Both the position numbers and the translations under genes were made by a program. From Bin87 sp965116565 (GTDB lineage: Bacteria; Chloroflexota; Dehalococcoidia; Lucifugimonadales; UBA3495): a stretch of DNA of 64,000 nucleotides. Numbering within the stretch: the first letter of the stretch is position 1; the number at the start of each line of letters is the position of its first letter. Where the stretch lies: positions 3,100,001-3,164,000 of the forward strand of contig OZ220699.1 in NCBI GenBank assembly GCA_965116565.1. Reading direction: 5' to 3'. Under the pieces are notes generated by a model, which worked only from the letters and a program-made list of their open reading frames with translations, had not been told where the DNA came from and did no database searches. Below are positions 8,819 through 16,622 of this stretch, piece by piece.

Positions 8819-9847
8819 ATGCCTCTGAACACAGTAGCGAGTGGCCGAGCATGGTTGTATAGCCACAATATCGGCCGTAACGCTCAGGTGGGCATGGGAT
8901 TCAGCCAGCCGGTTGGTGTAGCCGCGCTCCCCGATGGGACGCTCTATGTTGCCAACCGATCTGGCGAGCAGAACCCAAGCGCCCGTATTACCAAGTGCAC
9001 CGTTGAGCAGGAGTACATCGGCGAATTCGGTCGGGAAGGCATCGCCTACCAGGCCGGTTCGGGAAGCCTCTTCATGTGGCTCACGGGCATAGCCGCCGAC
9101 GCGAACGGCAACGTTTACGCCTCCGACGAGTGGAAGAACCAGATCTCCGTTTTCGACGCCGACGGCAACCTGCTCCGGCAGTGGGGCGAGTCTGGAACCG
9201 GCGAAGGCCAGTTGGACGGCGCCGCGGGAATCGAGATCGATGCCGACGGCAACGTCTGGGTAGTTTCCGCCAAGACCAGCCGTGTCCAGAAGTTCAGCCC
9301 GGACGGCGACTTCCTGGGTGGCTTCGGTACCAAAGGGAACGGACCTACGGATCTGGAAATGCCCTCTGGAATCGCCATCGATCCATCCGGCGACCTCTAT
9401 GTCGCCGACTGGGGCAACCACCGAGTGCAGAAGTACACCGCAGGTGGAACCCACCTGGCCACCTTCGGCAGCCAGGGAACCGGTTCCGGCGAGTTGAACC
9501 ACCCGTTGGACGTCACCATCGACAACGACGGCGACGTGTATGTGGCGGACTGGATGAACGAGCGCATCGTCATTTATGACGCAGAAACACGCCCCATCGC
9601 ATACCTCACCGGCGATGCGGTTGAAGTGTCCGACTGGGGCAACCTGTCCCTGGACGCCAACCCCGACATGGTCAAAGCCCGCCGACGCGTTCCGGACATG
9701 GAACAGCAGCAGCGGACTTTCCGGATGCCCATGGGCTGCACGTTCGACCGGGCGAACAATCGCCTCGTGGTCTGCGACACCCTGCGCTCCCGCCTGCAGG
9801 TCTACGATAAGGACGACACCTACCTGGATCCGCAGTTCAACCTGTAA
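8819..9847 (+). CDS. NHL-repeat beta-propeller protein
   Basis: This 342-residue protein is made of about six NHL repeats with the pattern GIAxDxxGNVYVADxxNxRIQxFxxDG; clear examples are PSGIAIDPSGDLYVADWGNH and HPLDVTIDNDGDVYVADW. It should form a six-bladed propeller used for protein or ligand binding. No signal peptide is seen. The gene has an AGGAGG site 8 nt upstream of its ATG and is third in the DUF1800-DUF1501 operon, with the same strong codon bias. It is followed by a clear terminator, which closes the operon. Function unknown; the co-location suggests it works with the DUF pair. Confidence 0.9.
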   Translation: MPLNTVASGRAWLYSHNIGRNAQVGMGFSQPVGVAALPDGTLYVANRSGEQNPSARITKCTVEQEYIGEFGREGIAYQAGSGSLFMWLTGIAADANGNVYASDEWKNQISVFDADGNLLRQWGESGTGEGQLDGAAGIEIDADGNVWVVSAKTSRVQKFSPDGDFLGGFGTKGNGPTDLEMPSGIAIDPSGDLYVADWGNHRVQKYTAGGTHLATFGSQGTGSGELNHPLDVTIDNDGDVYVADWMNERIVIYDAETRPIAYLTGDAVEVSDWGNLSLDANPDMVKARRRVPDMEQQQRTFRMPMGCTFDRANNRLVVCDTLRSRLQVYDKDDTYLDPQFNL

Positions 9848-9873
9848 GGTTTCCGCACGTTCAGAACGTGTTC

Positions 9874-9901
9874 GGGGCCGGTCGTGAGACCGGCCCCTTT
9901 T
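9874..9901 (+). terminator. Rho-independent terminator
   Basis: GGGGCCGGTC, loop GTGA and GACCGGCCCC form a perfect 10-bp GC-rich stem followed by TTTT. It ends the DUF1800-DUF1501-NHL operon. Confidence 0.9.
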
Positions 9902-9908
9902 CATCGGA

Positions 9909-9937
9909 TTGACACGTAAGCATCCCCAACCTATCTT
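9909..9937 (+). promoter_or_regulatory. argF promoter
   Basis: TTGACA (9909-9914), a 17-bp spacer and TATCTT (9932-9937) lie about 80 nt upstream of argF, just after the preceding terminator. Confidence 0.65.
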
Positions 9938-10017
9938 TAATTCGCTGTTTATGCCGGCTCCGCAATTCAGGCCGGCGCTTTTCCCACCAACAAACTCTCA
10001 TCTCCAGGGAACGTTCC

Positions 10018-10950
10018 ATGTCCGATAAGCGCGATTTCATTTCCATCACTGACATTTCGCCTGACGAGACCCGTTGGCTAATAGATCGTGCGCTGGAGAT
10101 GAAGCAGGCGCCACCGGGAACAACCCAATCACTGGCCGGCAAACGAATCGCGCTGCTCTTCGAGAAGCCGTCGCTGCGAACGCGCGTCAGTTTCCAGATC
10201 GGAATCGCCGAACTGGGCGGTTACAGCCTGTACATGTCACCTGAGGAGGTTGGCCTGGGCCGTAGAGAGCCGGTATCTGACGTTGCTCGGGTTTTGAGCG
10301 GTTATGTTGACGCGGTCATCGCGCGCGTAAATTCCCATGATTCGTTGCTCGGCCTGTCAGAGTACGGGAGTATTCCGGTGATCAATGCGCTGTCAGACGT
10401 CGAGCATCCCTGCCAAACGATGGCTGACCTGCTCACCATTGCCGAGACCCACGGACGCACTGACGGCATCAACGTGGCATACATCGGCGACGGAAACAAC
10501 GTGGCGCGGAGCTTGTGCCTGGGCGCGCCGGCTGTTGGCATGAACTTTGCGATAGCCGCTCCGCATGGTTACCAGTTGGAGGAATCCGTGTTCGATGCCG
10601 CGAGTGCGCGCGCGGCTAGAGTAAGCGACGGTCCCAAGCCCACGGTTCACCCCCTGGTGCGACCCGAGGACGCGGTGGCTGATGCCAACGTGGTGTATAC
10701 GGACGTTTGGACCAGCATGGGCGACGAAGCGGAGACCGAGCAACGGCTGATAGCGTTCCAGGGTTACACAGTGGACGATACGTTGATGAGAAAGGCCGCT
10801 CCGGGCGCCTGTTTCATGCATGATATGCCCGCGCATTACGGCGAAGAGGTGCCGCCCGGAATGCTGGAGCATTCGCAGTCAGTGGCGTACAAACAGGCGC
10901 ATAATCGATTGCACGCCCAGAAAGCGGTGCTGGAGTTCTTGTTGTCTTGA
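10018..10950 (+). CDS. argF: Ornithine carbamoyltransferase
   Basis: This enzyme transfers the carbamoyl group from carbamoyl phosphate to ornithine to give citrulline in arginine synthesis. The 310-residue protein has the carbamoyl-phosphate motif KPSLRTRVSF (about 50-59), HPCQTMADLLT, and the ornithine-binding DVWTSMGDEAE. The usual HCLP motif is instead HDMP (residues 268-271), so the conserved Cys is an Asp. This departs from the textbook enzyme and raises the chance of a changed acceptor, though the intact SMG motif still argues for ornithine. No other arg genes are adjacent. Confidence 0.9.
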   Translation: MSDKRDFISITDISPDETRWLIDRALEMKQAPPGTTQSLAGKRIALLFEKPSLRTRVSFQIGIAELGGYSLYMSPEEVGLGRREPVSDVARVLSGYVDAVIARVNSHDSLLGLSEYGSIPVINALSDVEHPCQTMADLLTIAETHGRTDGINVAYIGDGNNVARSLCLGAPAVGMNFAIAAPHGYQLEESVFDAASARAARVSDGPKPTVHPLVRPEDAVADANVVYTDVWTSMGDEAETEQRLIAFQGYTVDDTLMRKAAPGACFMHDMPAHYGEEVPPGMLEHSQSVAYKQAHNRLHAQKAVLEFLLS

Positions 10951-10989
10951 CCTGATTCCTGAAGCGATCAACTTGGCGGAGGTGTTGTC

Positions 10990-12741
10990 ATGCCGGATCT
11001 GATGGGGCCGTACACCAACATTCGCAACGAACTTAACCTGGCGGTACCCATGCGGGATGGGGTAACGCTTTACGCTGACGTCTACCGTCCGGACGTGGCC
11101 GGACCGCTACCCGTTTTGCTGCAGCGGACGCCGTACGACAAATCGCAAGGACGTACCGGCGCGCTGGAAGTGATTCGCGCGGCATCCCACGGTTATGCGG
11201 TTGTGATTCAAGATACCCGGGGACGGTACACGTCGGAAGGCGAGTTCTACCCATTTTTGGATGAACCCAACGACGGACACGACACCGTCCAATGGTGCGC
11301 AGACCAGCCCTGGAGTTCGGGAAAAGTTGGGATGTTCGGCCGGTCGTATGTGGGTGCGACACAATGGCTGTGCGCGATCACGAATCCCCCAGCTTTGACG
11401 TGCATCGCACCGGGGATCACGGCCTCCGACTACTATGAGGGTTGGACATACCAGGGAGGCGCACTGGCTTGGGGTTTCGCCCTATCTTGGACCATGCGCC
11501 AATTGACGATGGCCAACATGGGCGCGATTTCGAGCCGGCACGAGGTTCCGGACGGCACCCGCGAGGGACTGCTGGCCGCGTTCAACGAGCTTGATTGCAC
11601 GTTCCGGCACCAGCCTATCATCGACCTGCCTCACCTCAAAGAGCCGCTAGCCGGCTATTTCGACGACTGGATTCGTCATTCGTCAAGCGATGACTACTGG
11701 AACCGGTGGCGGATTGAGGATCATTACCCGCACATCACGACGCCGGCACTCCACATCGGCGGATGGCACGACATATTCCTGCTGGGTACTTTGCGCAACT
11801 TCGTGGGCATGCGTTCGCAAGCTGAGGATTCCACGGCGCGGAACGGGCAAAAACTGATCGTGGGCCCCTGGCATCACGGTCCGTTCGGCGAAATATCGGG
11901 GGAGTTTTTCTTTGGGCTGGGCGCAGCTGGCGCTGCCATCGACACCGATGGAATCCATTTGCGCTGGTTTGACCACTGGTTGAAGGGTGAAGACAACAGC
12001 GCCAACGAAGAACCCCCGGTCCGCATATTCGTCATGGGAAAAAACGAGTGGCGTAGCGAACAGGAGTGGCCGCTGGCCCGGACAGAATACACCGACTACT
12101 ACCTGCACAGCGAGGGCAAAGCCAATACCGCGTCGGGCGATGGGTCATTATCCGCTGACGTTCCGGGTGCAGAATCGCAGGACGTTTTCGTCTATGATCC
12201 GCGGGATCCAGCGCCCACGCGCGGCGGAGCTCTCTGCTGCGGGCCATCGTTTGTGCCCGGGGGCGCTTACGACCAGCAGGGAGTGGAGGCGCGCAACGAT
12301 GTGCTTTGCTACACGACGGCGCCATTGGATTCCGATGTTGAAGTGACCGGCCCATTGACCGTCACTCTATACGCGTCCACTACCGGAGCAGATACGGACT
12401 TCACGGCCAAGCTGGTTGACGTGGAACCTTGCGGCGCAGCGCGCAGCCTGGTCGACGGGATAATACGAGCGCGTTACCGTCATGGCACTGACCAGTCTCG
12501 CCCGATCACGCCGGGCGCGGTCGAAGAATACACGATCGATCTGGTGGCGACCAGCAACGTTTTCAAGGCGAGCCACCGCATTCGGCTGGAAATCAGCAGC
12601 AGCAACTTTCCCCGTTTCGACCGCAATTTCAATACCGCCGACAATCCGTGGGAAGCGACCGAAGCAGTACCAGCACTGCAAACCATTTACCACAATGAGC
12701 AATTTCCGTCGCGGATTCGGCTGCCGATCATACCGGCGTGA
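10990..12741 (+). CDS. CocE/NonD family serine hydrolase (X-Pro dipeptidyl-peptidase S15 type)
   Basis: This 583-residue alpha/beta-hydrolase resembles cocaine esterase and glutaryl-7-ACA acylase. The N-terminal hydrolase domain has VPMRDGVTLYADVYRP, TPYDKSQGR, the oxyanion-region RGRYTSEGEF and the nucleophile elbow GRSYVG with Ser119. The acid and His lie in GWHDIFLLGT and GPWHHGPFGE. The C-terminal beta-sandwich (EVTGPLTVTLYASTTGADTD to LEISSSNFPRFDRNFNT) is typical of the family. No signal peptide. A GGAGG site precedes the ATG. Natural substrate unknown; esters or amides are hydrolysed by characterised relatives. Confidence 0.93.
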   Translation: MPDLMGPYTNIRNELNLAVPMRDGVTLYADVYRPDVAGPLPVLLQRTPYDKSQGRTGALEVIRAASHGYAVVIQDTRGRYTSEGEFYPFLDEPNDGHDTVQWCADQPWSSGKVGMFGRSYVGATQWLCAITNPPALTCIAPGITASDYYEGWTYQGGALAWGFALSWTMRQLTMANMGAISSRHEVPDGTREGLLAAFNELDCTFRHQPIIDLPHLKEPLAGYFDDWIRHSSSDDYWNRWRIEDHYPHITTPALHIGGWHDIFLLGTLRNFVGMRSQAEDSTARNGQKLIVGPWHHGPFGEISGEFFFGLGAAGAAIDTDGIHLRWFDHWLKGEDNSANEEPPVRIFVMGKNEWRSEQEWPLARTEYTDYYLHSEGKANTASGDGSLSADVPGAESQDVFVYDPRDPAPTRGGALCCGPSFVPGGAYDQQGVEARNDVLCYTTAPLDSDVEVTGPLTVTLYASTTGADTDFTAKLVDVEPCGAARSLVDGIIRARYRHGTDQSRPITPGAVEEYTIDLVATSNVFKASHRIRLEISSSNFPRFDRNFNTADNPWEATEAVPALQTIYHNEQFPSRIRLPIIPA

Positions 12742-12747
12742 AAGGAA

Positions 12748-12891
12748 ATGGCGCGCTACGGGTGTCTGATCATCGGCGTCATCGTTGCAACCGCGATCCT
12801 GATCGGCATAGTTTATCTCTGGTCTGGATGGCTGAATCGGCCTGTCGGTCACACGGCAGTTCCCGAGATGTATGTGCCAAGGCCGGATTGA
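12748..12891 (+). CDS. Predicted 47-residue single-pass membrane protein
   Basis: A short reading frame starts 6 nt after the CocE stop codon and encodes MARYG, then a hydrophobic helix of about 20 residues (CLIIGVIVATAILIGIVYLW), then SGWLNRPVGHTAVPEMYVPR and a final PD. AAAGGA lies only 2 nt before the ATG, which is close for a binding site, so translation may depend on coupling to the upstream gene. The clean membrane helix with a charged start and a proline-rich tail supports a real gene. No homologue is recognised. Confidence 0.5.
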   Translation: MARYGCLIIGVIVATAILIGIVYLWSGWLNRPVGHTAVPEMYVPRPD

Positions 12892-12921
12892 CATTGCCAA
12901 CGCTCCCCATGGTCCGGTGAT

Positions 12922-13290
12922 CGGGAGTCGGCGTTCCCAGCCGGGTTCGGAAGCCCAGTCGGAGTAGCGAGTTAGCACAAGCAGCGCTTGAGTTTCGGGA
13001 GCGCTATCCTCGGTGGGGCAAGGCTCCACTACAAGCGGAATGGTGCTGCGGCGACGCAACGGTTGGCAGGTGTCCCACCTCGATGGCGGGACGCATTCTC
13101 ACCTATATCAAGGCCGGGGGCGTGCTCAGAGAGGCACCAGATCCTGGCATACCCACGCCACGACGGCCACGCCAGCGTCCCTGCGCGGTACGCAAGCCTT
13201 GAGAATACCAGACCAGAGAGCCGGAGGGCATCGTGCAGATCGACACCCTGGACCTGAGACCGTCGCCCGACCTGATCCTCAAACGCGTCA
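12922..13290 (+). pseudogene. Degraded IS481-like (integrase core) transposase remnant
   Basis: Pieces of a helix-turn-helix/integrase transposase can be read in shifting frames. SRVRKPSRSSELAQAALEF and RERYPRWGK come first; RRRNGWQVS follows in another frame. TSMAGRILTYIKAGGVLRE and RPRQRPCAVRKP, in the first frame, then end at a TGA (13200-13202), and beyond it EYQTREPEGIVQIDTLDLRP continues in that same frame. The order matches the linker, second HTH and start of the DDE domain of IS481-type elements. Frameshifts, a stop and loss of the catalytic core show it is dead. Confidence 0.6.
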
Positions 13291-13500
13291 TCGCTCTGGC
13301 GTGGTTTCCCGCTGAGGCGTGGTGCCCACCAAGACCCTCCGGCGGCGCTTCCTCTCCCTCCCCGGACGTATCACCCGCAAGGCACGCCGTCTTACCTTTC
13401 ATCTCCTCCAGAACTGGCCCTGGCAAGACCAGTTCAGCAACGACCTGGAGCGACTGCACAACCTGCCCTTTCCTGACTGGACTTTTACCCACCCGTCGGA
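13290..13500 (+). pseudogene. C-terminal fragment of a second transposase (IS1380/IS4-like)
   Basis: The frame starting near 13319 reads TKTLRRRFLSLPGRITRKAR, RLTFHLLQNWPWQDQF and LERLHNLPFP. This resembles the C-terminal end of DDE transposases of the IS1380/IS4 group (a basic stretch, then RRLxxxLxxxWPW and a final helix). Only this tail is present, directly abutting the IS481-like remnant. Family assignment is by memory of the motif and is tentative. Confidence 0.45.
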
Positions 13501-13621
13501 CCGCCCAACTGCCTGGCGGAACTGCGCCGGGCTGGGCCTCGCCTGCCTACTGTCGCAATCTGCCGCCTGATCTCGCCGTCGCCAGGGTTGCAACCCGTAA
13601 AAATCCCCTTCCGCCCACTGA

Positions 13622-13780
13622 CACACTCAGCGGCCGCCCCAATCCTTCGGTATCGACACGCTGCCGGATATTCGCTCCGCCTTTCACACCCGTCTGAGCA
13701 GTCTCCCCGCATCCCATCGGTGTATTGGGGCTTACCCATTAGCACCGGACGAGTACAGACAATTGTCGGGCGACGAGTAA
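13622..13780 (+). other. Short coherent coding-like fragment of unknown origin
   Basis: One frame stays open for about 53 codons and reads SFGIDTLPDIRSAFHTRLSS, then LPASHRCIGAYPLAPDEYRQ before a TAA. It looks like the C-terminal end of a real protein left after deletion or insertion, but has no start of its own and overlaps the -35 box of the next promoter. Identity not recognised. The remaining bases between 13500 and 13622 show only a short GGGTTGCAACCC palindrome. Confidence 0.3.
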
Positions 13781-13791
13781 TGTTGTACCAT
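13763..13791 (+). promoter_or_regulatory. Promoter of the thiolase-like gene
   Basis: TTGTCG (13763-13768), a 17-bp spacer and TACCAT (13786-13791) lie about 45 nt before the ATG at 13836. Confidence 0.5.
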
Positions 13792-13835
13792 CCTCGGGCC
13801 GATAAATCGATTAACCGACCACCGGGAGTGAATGT

Positions 13836-15011
13836 ATGGCCAGCAGCACAAACCGCGAACGTGACATCGCAATCGTCGGGGTCGCCGAGTCTGACGTCAT
13901 GGGCACGGTGCCTGACAAATCGTCGTTGCAGCACCATGCGGAGGCGGCGCACAACGCGCTGGAGGATGCTGGCCTGTCTATGTCGGACGTCAACGGCCTG
14001 ATGACCGCCGGATTCAGCACCCTGGTGACGGGCGAATATTTCGGGTTGCAGCCATCTTTCACCGACAACACCTCTGTGGGCGGGTCATCCTTTGTGATCC
14101 ACGTAGCGCACGCCGCGGCCGCGATTCGAGCGGGATATTGCGACACAGTACTTATCACGCATGGGCAGGCGGGCCGCTCCACCCGAGTCCCGGTGCCGGC
14201 GGACCGGAATCTTCCGGTGGCGCAGTATGAGACCCCCTACGGGATGATTGGTCAGCCCATCAACTACGCCATGGCCTGCACGCGCTATATGCACGAATAC
14301 GGTGAGGAGCGGACACGGCAGGCGCTGGCGGAAATCGCCGTGTCCACGCGCGCATGGGCCAACCTGAACCCGGTGGCCTACATGCACGAAACCCCGATGT
14401 CCTTCGATGACTACCACAATTCCCGCTGGGTGGCCTGGCCCTTCCACCTGTTCGACTGCTGCCTGGTTACTGACTCCGGCGCCGCGATCATCGTTACCAC
14501 TGCCGAGAAAGCGCGCAACTGCCGCAAGGAACCCGTCTGGGTGCTGGGCGCCGCCGAAGGCCACGACCACAACCTGATCAGTTTCATGCCCGACCACACG
14601 TCCACCTGGGCCCGCGAATCCGGCCCGCGGTCGCTGGAGCGGGCCGGATTGACGCACGATGACGTCGACCACACCATGATCTACGACTCTTTCACCTACA
14701 CCACGCTGGTGACCATTGAAAGTTTGGGGTTCTGCGGGCCGGGCGAGGGTCCGGATTTCGTCGCCAATCAGAGGACGGCGCCGGGCGGCGAGTTCGCCTT
14801 GAACACCAACGGCGGCGGACTATCGTACTCACACCCCGGCATGTACGGGAGCTTTTTGCTGGTGGAAGCGGTCAGGCAGTTGCGGGGCGAGTGCGGCGAC
14901 CGTCAGGTACACCGCAAAGGCTCCGCCGACCAGCCCGCCCGCACCAGCATCGTGAACGGTACGGGAGGCTCGCTATCTTCGACCGGAACTGTGGTGTTGG
15001 CGACCGGTTAA
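13836..15011 (+). CDS. Thiolase-family protein (SCP-x / lipid-transfer type) lacking the catalytic cysteines
   Basis: This 391-residue protein has the two-halved thiolase fold: RDIAIVGVAESDVMG at the start, NALEDAGLSMSDVNGLM, RAGYCDTVLITHG, a C-terminal half with GLTHDDVDHTMIYDSFTYTT, and NGGGLSYSHPGMYG. Where thiolases have the nucleophilic Cys (CGSG), this protein has VGGSSF at about residues 81-86; the second Cys (CxGGG) is replaced in IVNGTGGSLSSTG. The His of the HP motif is kept. This places it with the SCP-x-like non-thiolytic members, some of which act as retro-aldolases with a DUF35 partner or in lipid transfer. No DUF35 gene is adjacent. Confidence 0.85.
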   Translation: MASSTNRERDIAIVGVAESDVMGTVPDKSSLQHHAEAAHNALEDAGLSMSDVNGLMTAGFSTLVTGEYFGLQPSFTDNTSVGGSSFVIHVAHAAAAIRAGYCDTVLITHGQAGRSTRVPVPADRNLPVAQYETPYGMIGQPINYAMACTRYMHEYGEERTRQALAEIAVSTRAWANLNPVAYMHETPMSFDDYHNSRWVAWPFHLFDCCLVTDSGAAIIVTTAEKARNCRKEPVWVLGAAEGHDHNLISFMPDHTSTWARESGPRSLERAGLTHDDVDHTMIYDSFTYTTLVTIESLGFCGPGEGPDFVANQRTAPGGEFALNTNGGGLSYSHPGMYGSFLLVEAVRQLRGECGDRQVHRKGSADQPARTSIVNGTGGSLSSTGTVVLATG

Positions 15012-15039
15012 AAGCGGCAATTCATCCGATTGTAGTAGA

Positions 15040-15231
15040 ATGGAGCCGTTGAAGAGCGTCGCCGAACGCTACTGGGCCGTCTACTACCTGGTATACGTGG
15101 TAGCCGTTGGGCTCGGGATTTGGCGCTACCAGCCTTTCTCGCAGTTGGGTAACGATAACTATACGCGTTGGTTGCGATTATTGCCCTGGCCGCTGGATTC
15201 GCTCTTCTGGTGGCCATCATTGTGGAGGTGA
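15040..15231 (+). other. N-terminal half of a probable two-helix membrane protein, in another frame from its continuation
   Basis: ATG 15040 opens a 63-codon frame reading MEPLKSVAERYWAVYYLVYV, VAVGLGIWRYQPFSQLG, then NDNYTRW, after which it turns into a poor-looking tail. Joined by a -1 shift near 15171 to the next reading frame, it would give a smooth protein of about 122 residues with two membrane helices. It is therefore probably the front part of one gene broken by a one-base change or sequence error, rather than an independent gene. Confidence 0.45.
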
Positions 15232-15413
15232 TAGGGCGAATGGTACTGTTGATTCCTGCTGAAATAAAAAGGCTCAAAGAAGAGGGCCGCAAGGAAGAAC
15301 GGCAACGTATCGTCGAGGCTTTGCGTCAACTTGGGGCGAAAGATGACGGCTCGATTCAGATTACACTGACGCCCGAAACCATCAAGCTCCTGATGGGAGA
15401 CGGCCTGGATTAA
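15168..15413 (+). CDS. Small membrane protein with charged coiled-coil tail (possibly 3' part of a frameshifted gene)
   Basis: From TTG 15168 the frame encodes a hydrophobic helix (VAIIALAAGFALLVAIIVEV), then IPAEIKRLKEEGRKEERQRI, a basic/acidic helix with coiled-coil character, and a tail SIQITLTPETIKLLMGDGLD; 81 residues in all. No binding site precedes the TTG. A perfect GGAGGTGAT lies 7 nt before an internal ATG at 15240 that would give a 57-residue soluble form. The upstream frame (15040-15231) supplies a plausible first helix if a single base is missing near 15171. No homologue recognised. Confidence 0.55.
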   Translation: MVAIIALAAGFALLVAIIVEVIGRMVLLIPAEIKRLKEEGRKEERQRIVEALRQLGAKDDGSIQITLTPETIKLLMGDGLD

Positions 15414-15530
15414 CAGCGCAAGATTGCTGACGTCTATCCGCGAAACATGCCCCGCAGTCGCTCGTCGGCGTCGGGGCATAGCACTGGGGCGACCGAGACC
15501 AGACAATTTATCTGCAGTAAACACTGGAAT

Positions 15531-16622
15531 ATGGATACGGTAATAATAGGACTTCCACAATCCGGCAAAACCACATTGTTCAACGCCCTGACGCTGGGCA
15601 AATCGGATGCCAGCGGAGCCACCGGCTCGGCCACCGAGATGCACATGGGGGTGGTCAAGGTACCCGACCCGCGCCTGGACAGCCTTGCCGAGGTGTACCA
15701 TCCGAGGAAAGTCGTTCCTGCCGAGATTAGGTACATTGACCTGCCGGGGCCGGAGTCTATGGCAAAATCTCAGGGCATCAGCGGACGATACCGGAATATC
15801 CTGCAATCCGCCACCGCGTTCCTCCTGGTGGTTCGCGCATTCACTAACGATGCGGTGCCACATCCGTCCGGCGAGGTAGATCCCGCCAAAGACCTGGAGA
15901 CGATGCTGAACGAGTTGGCGTTCGCCGACCTGGAAGTGCTCGAACGCGCGTCCACTCGTTTGGCCGACCAGGTAAACAAGACCAAGCCCGCGGAGCGCCC
16001 CGCGGTGGTCCGCCAGAAAGACGCGGTTGACAAAGCGCGGTTGGAACTCGAACAGGGCATCCCGGTCAGGCTGCAAGATTTTTCGGACTCCGAACGGGCG
16101 GTGTTGGCCAACTACCAGTTGCTTACCGACAAGAAGATTATCGCTGTGTTCAACACCGATGAGGGCGCGGACGACGTGCGTATCGCCGACCTCAAATTCA
16201 GCCAGGATTTGGTACGCGGCGTTGGCGAAGTGTGTATCAGCGCACGGATTGAAGCGGAGTTGGGGATGATGGACGAGGCCGAGGCAGCCGAGTTTCGGCA
16301 GGATCTGGAATTGGGTGACGCCGCTACCTACCAAGTGATCAACGCCAGTTACGACACCTTGGGTTTGGTATCCTTCCTCACCGTGGGGGATGACGAGGTT
16401 CGAGCATGGAGCGTACCGGGAGGAATGCCTGCGGTGGACGCGGCCGGCGTAATTCATACTGACTTCACGCGTGGGTTCATTCGCGCCGAGGTGATCACGT
16501 ACGATGACTTCTCCGCCTGTGGGAGCATGGCCCAGGGCCGGAAAGAAGGGCTCCTGCGTTCCGAAGGCAAAACGTATCCGGTGCGCGACGGGGACATTAT
16601 CAACTTCTTGGTAAACACCTGA
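15531..16622 (+). CDS. Divergent YchF/Obg-type GTPase with TGS-like C-terminus
   Basis: The 363-residue protein starts at ATG 15531 (MDTVIIGLPQSGKTTLFNAL), where the P-loop sits at the very N-terminus as in YchF; a 28-codon upstream extension is unlikely. The switch II block is DLPGPESMAKSQGISG, and the nucleotide-specificity motif is VFNTDE, an NxxE as in YchF rather than NKxD. A coiled-coil region (AKDLETMLNELAFADLEVL) separates the G-domain halves, and a TGS-like domain ends the protein (RGFIRAEVITYDDF, GKTYPVRDGDIINFLVNT). It is clearly of the YchF family but diverges at switch II, so it may be a lineage-specific paralogue. Confidence 0.85.
   Translation: MDTVIIGLPQSGKTTLFNALTLGKSDASGATGSATEMHMGVVKVPDPRLDSLAEVYHPRKVVPAEIRYIDLPGPESMAKSQGISGRYRNILQSATAFLLVVRAFTNDAVPHPSGEVDPAKDLETMLNELAFADLEVLERASTRLADQVNKTKPAERPAVVRQKDAVDKARLELEQGIPVRLQDFSDSERAVLANYQLLTDKKIIAVFNTDEGADDVRIADLKFSQDLVRGVGEVCISARIEAELGMMDEAEAAEFRQDLELGDAATYQVINASYDTLGLVSFLTVGDDEVRAWSVPGGMPAVDAAGVIHTDFTRGFIRAEVITYDDFSACGSMAQGRKEGLLRSEGKTYPVRDGDIINFLVNT

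Noticed and set aside
6672..8868. Two long minus-strand frames (6672-7565 and 7579-8868)
   Set aside because: They are antisense to the DUF1800 and DUF1501 genes; high GC at third positions keeps such antisense frames open.
13200..13202. TGA inside the IS481-like remnant as a second selenocysteine codon
   Set aside because: The surrounding gene has other frameshifts and the position is not a Cys site in the family, so it is pseudogene decay.
15159..16457. 432-codon minus-strand frame
   Set aside because: Antisense of the YchF-like gene; no domain can be read in it.
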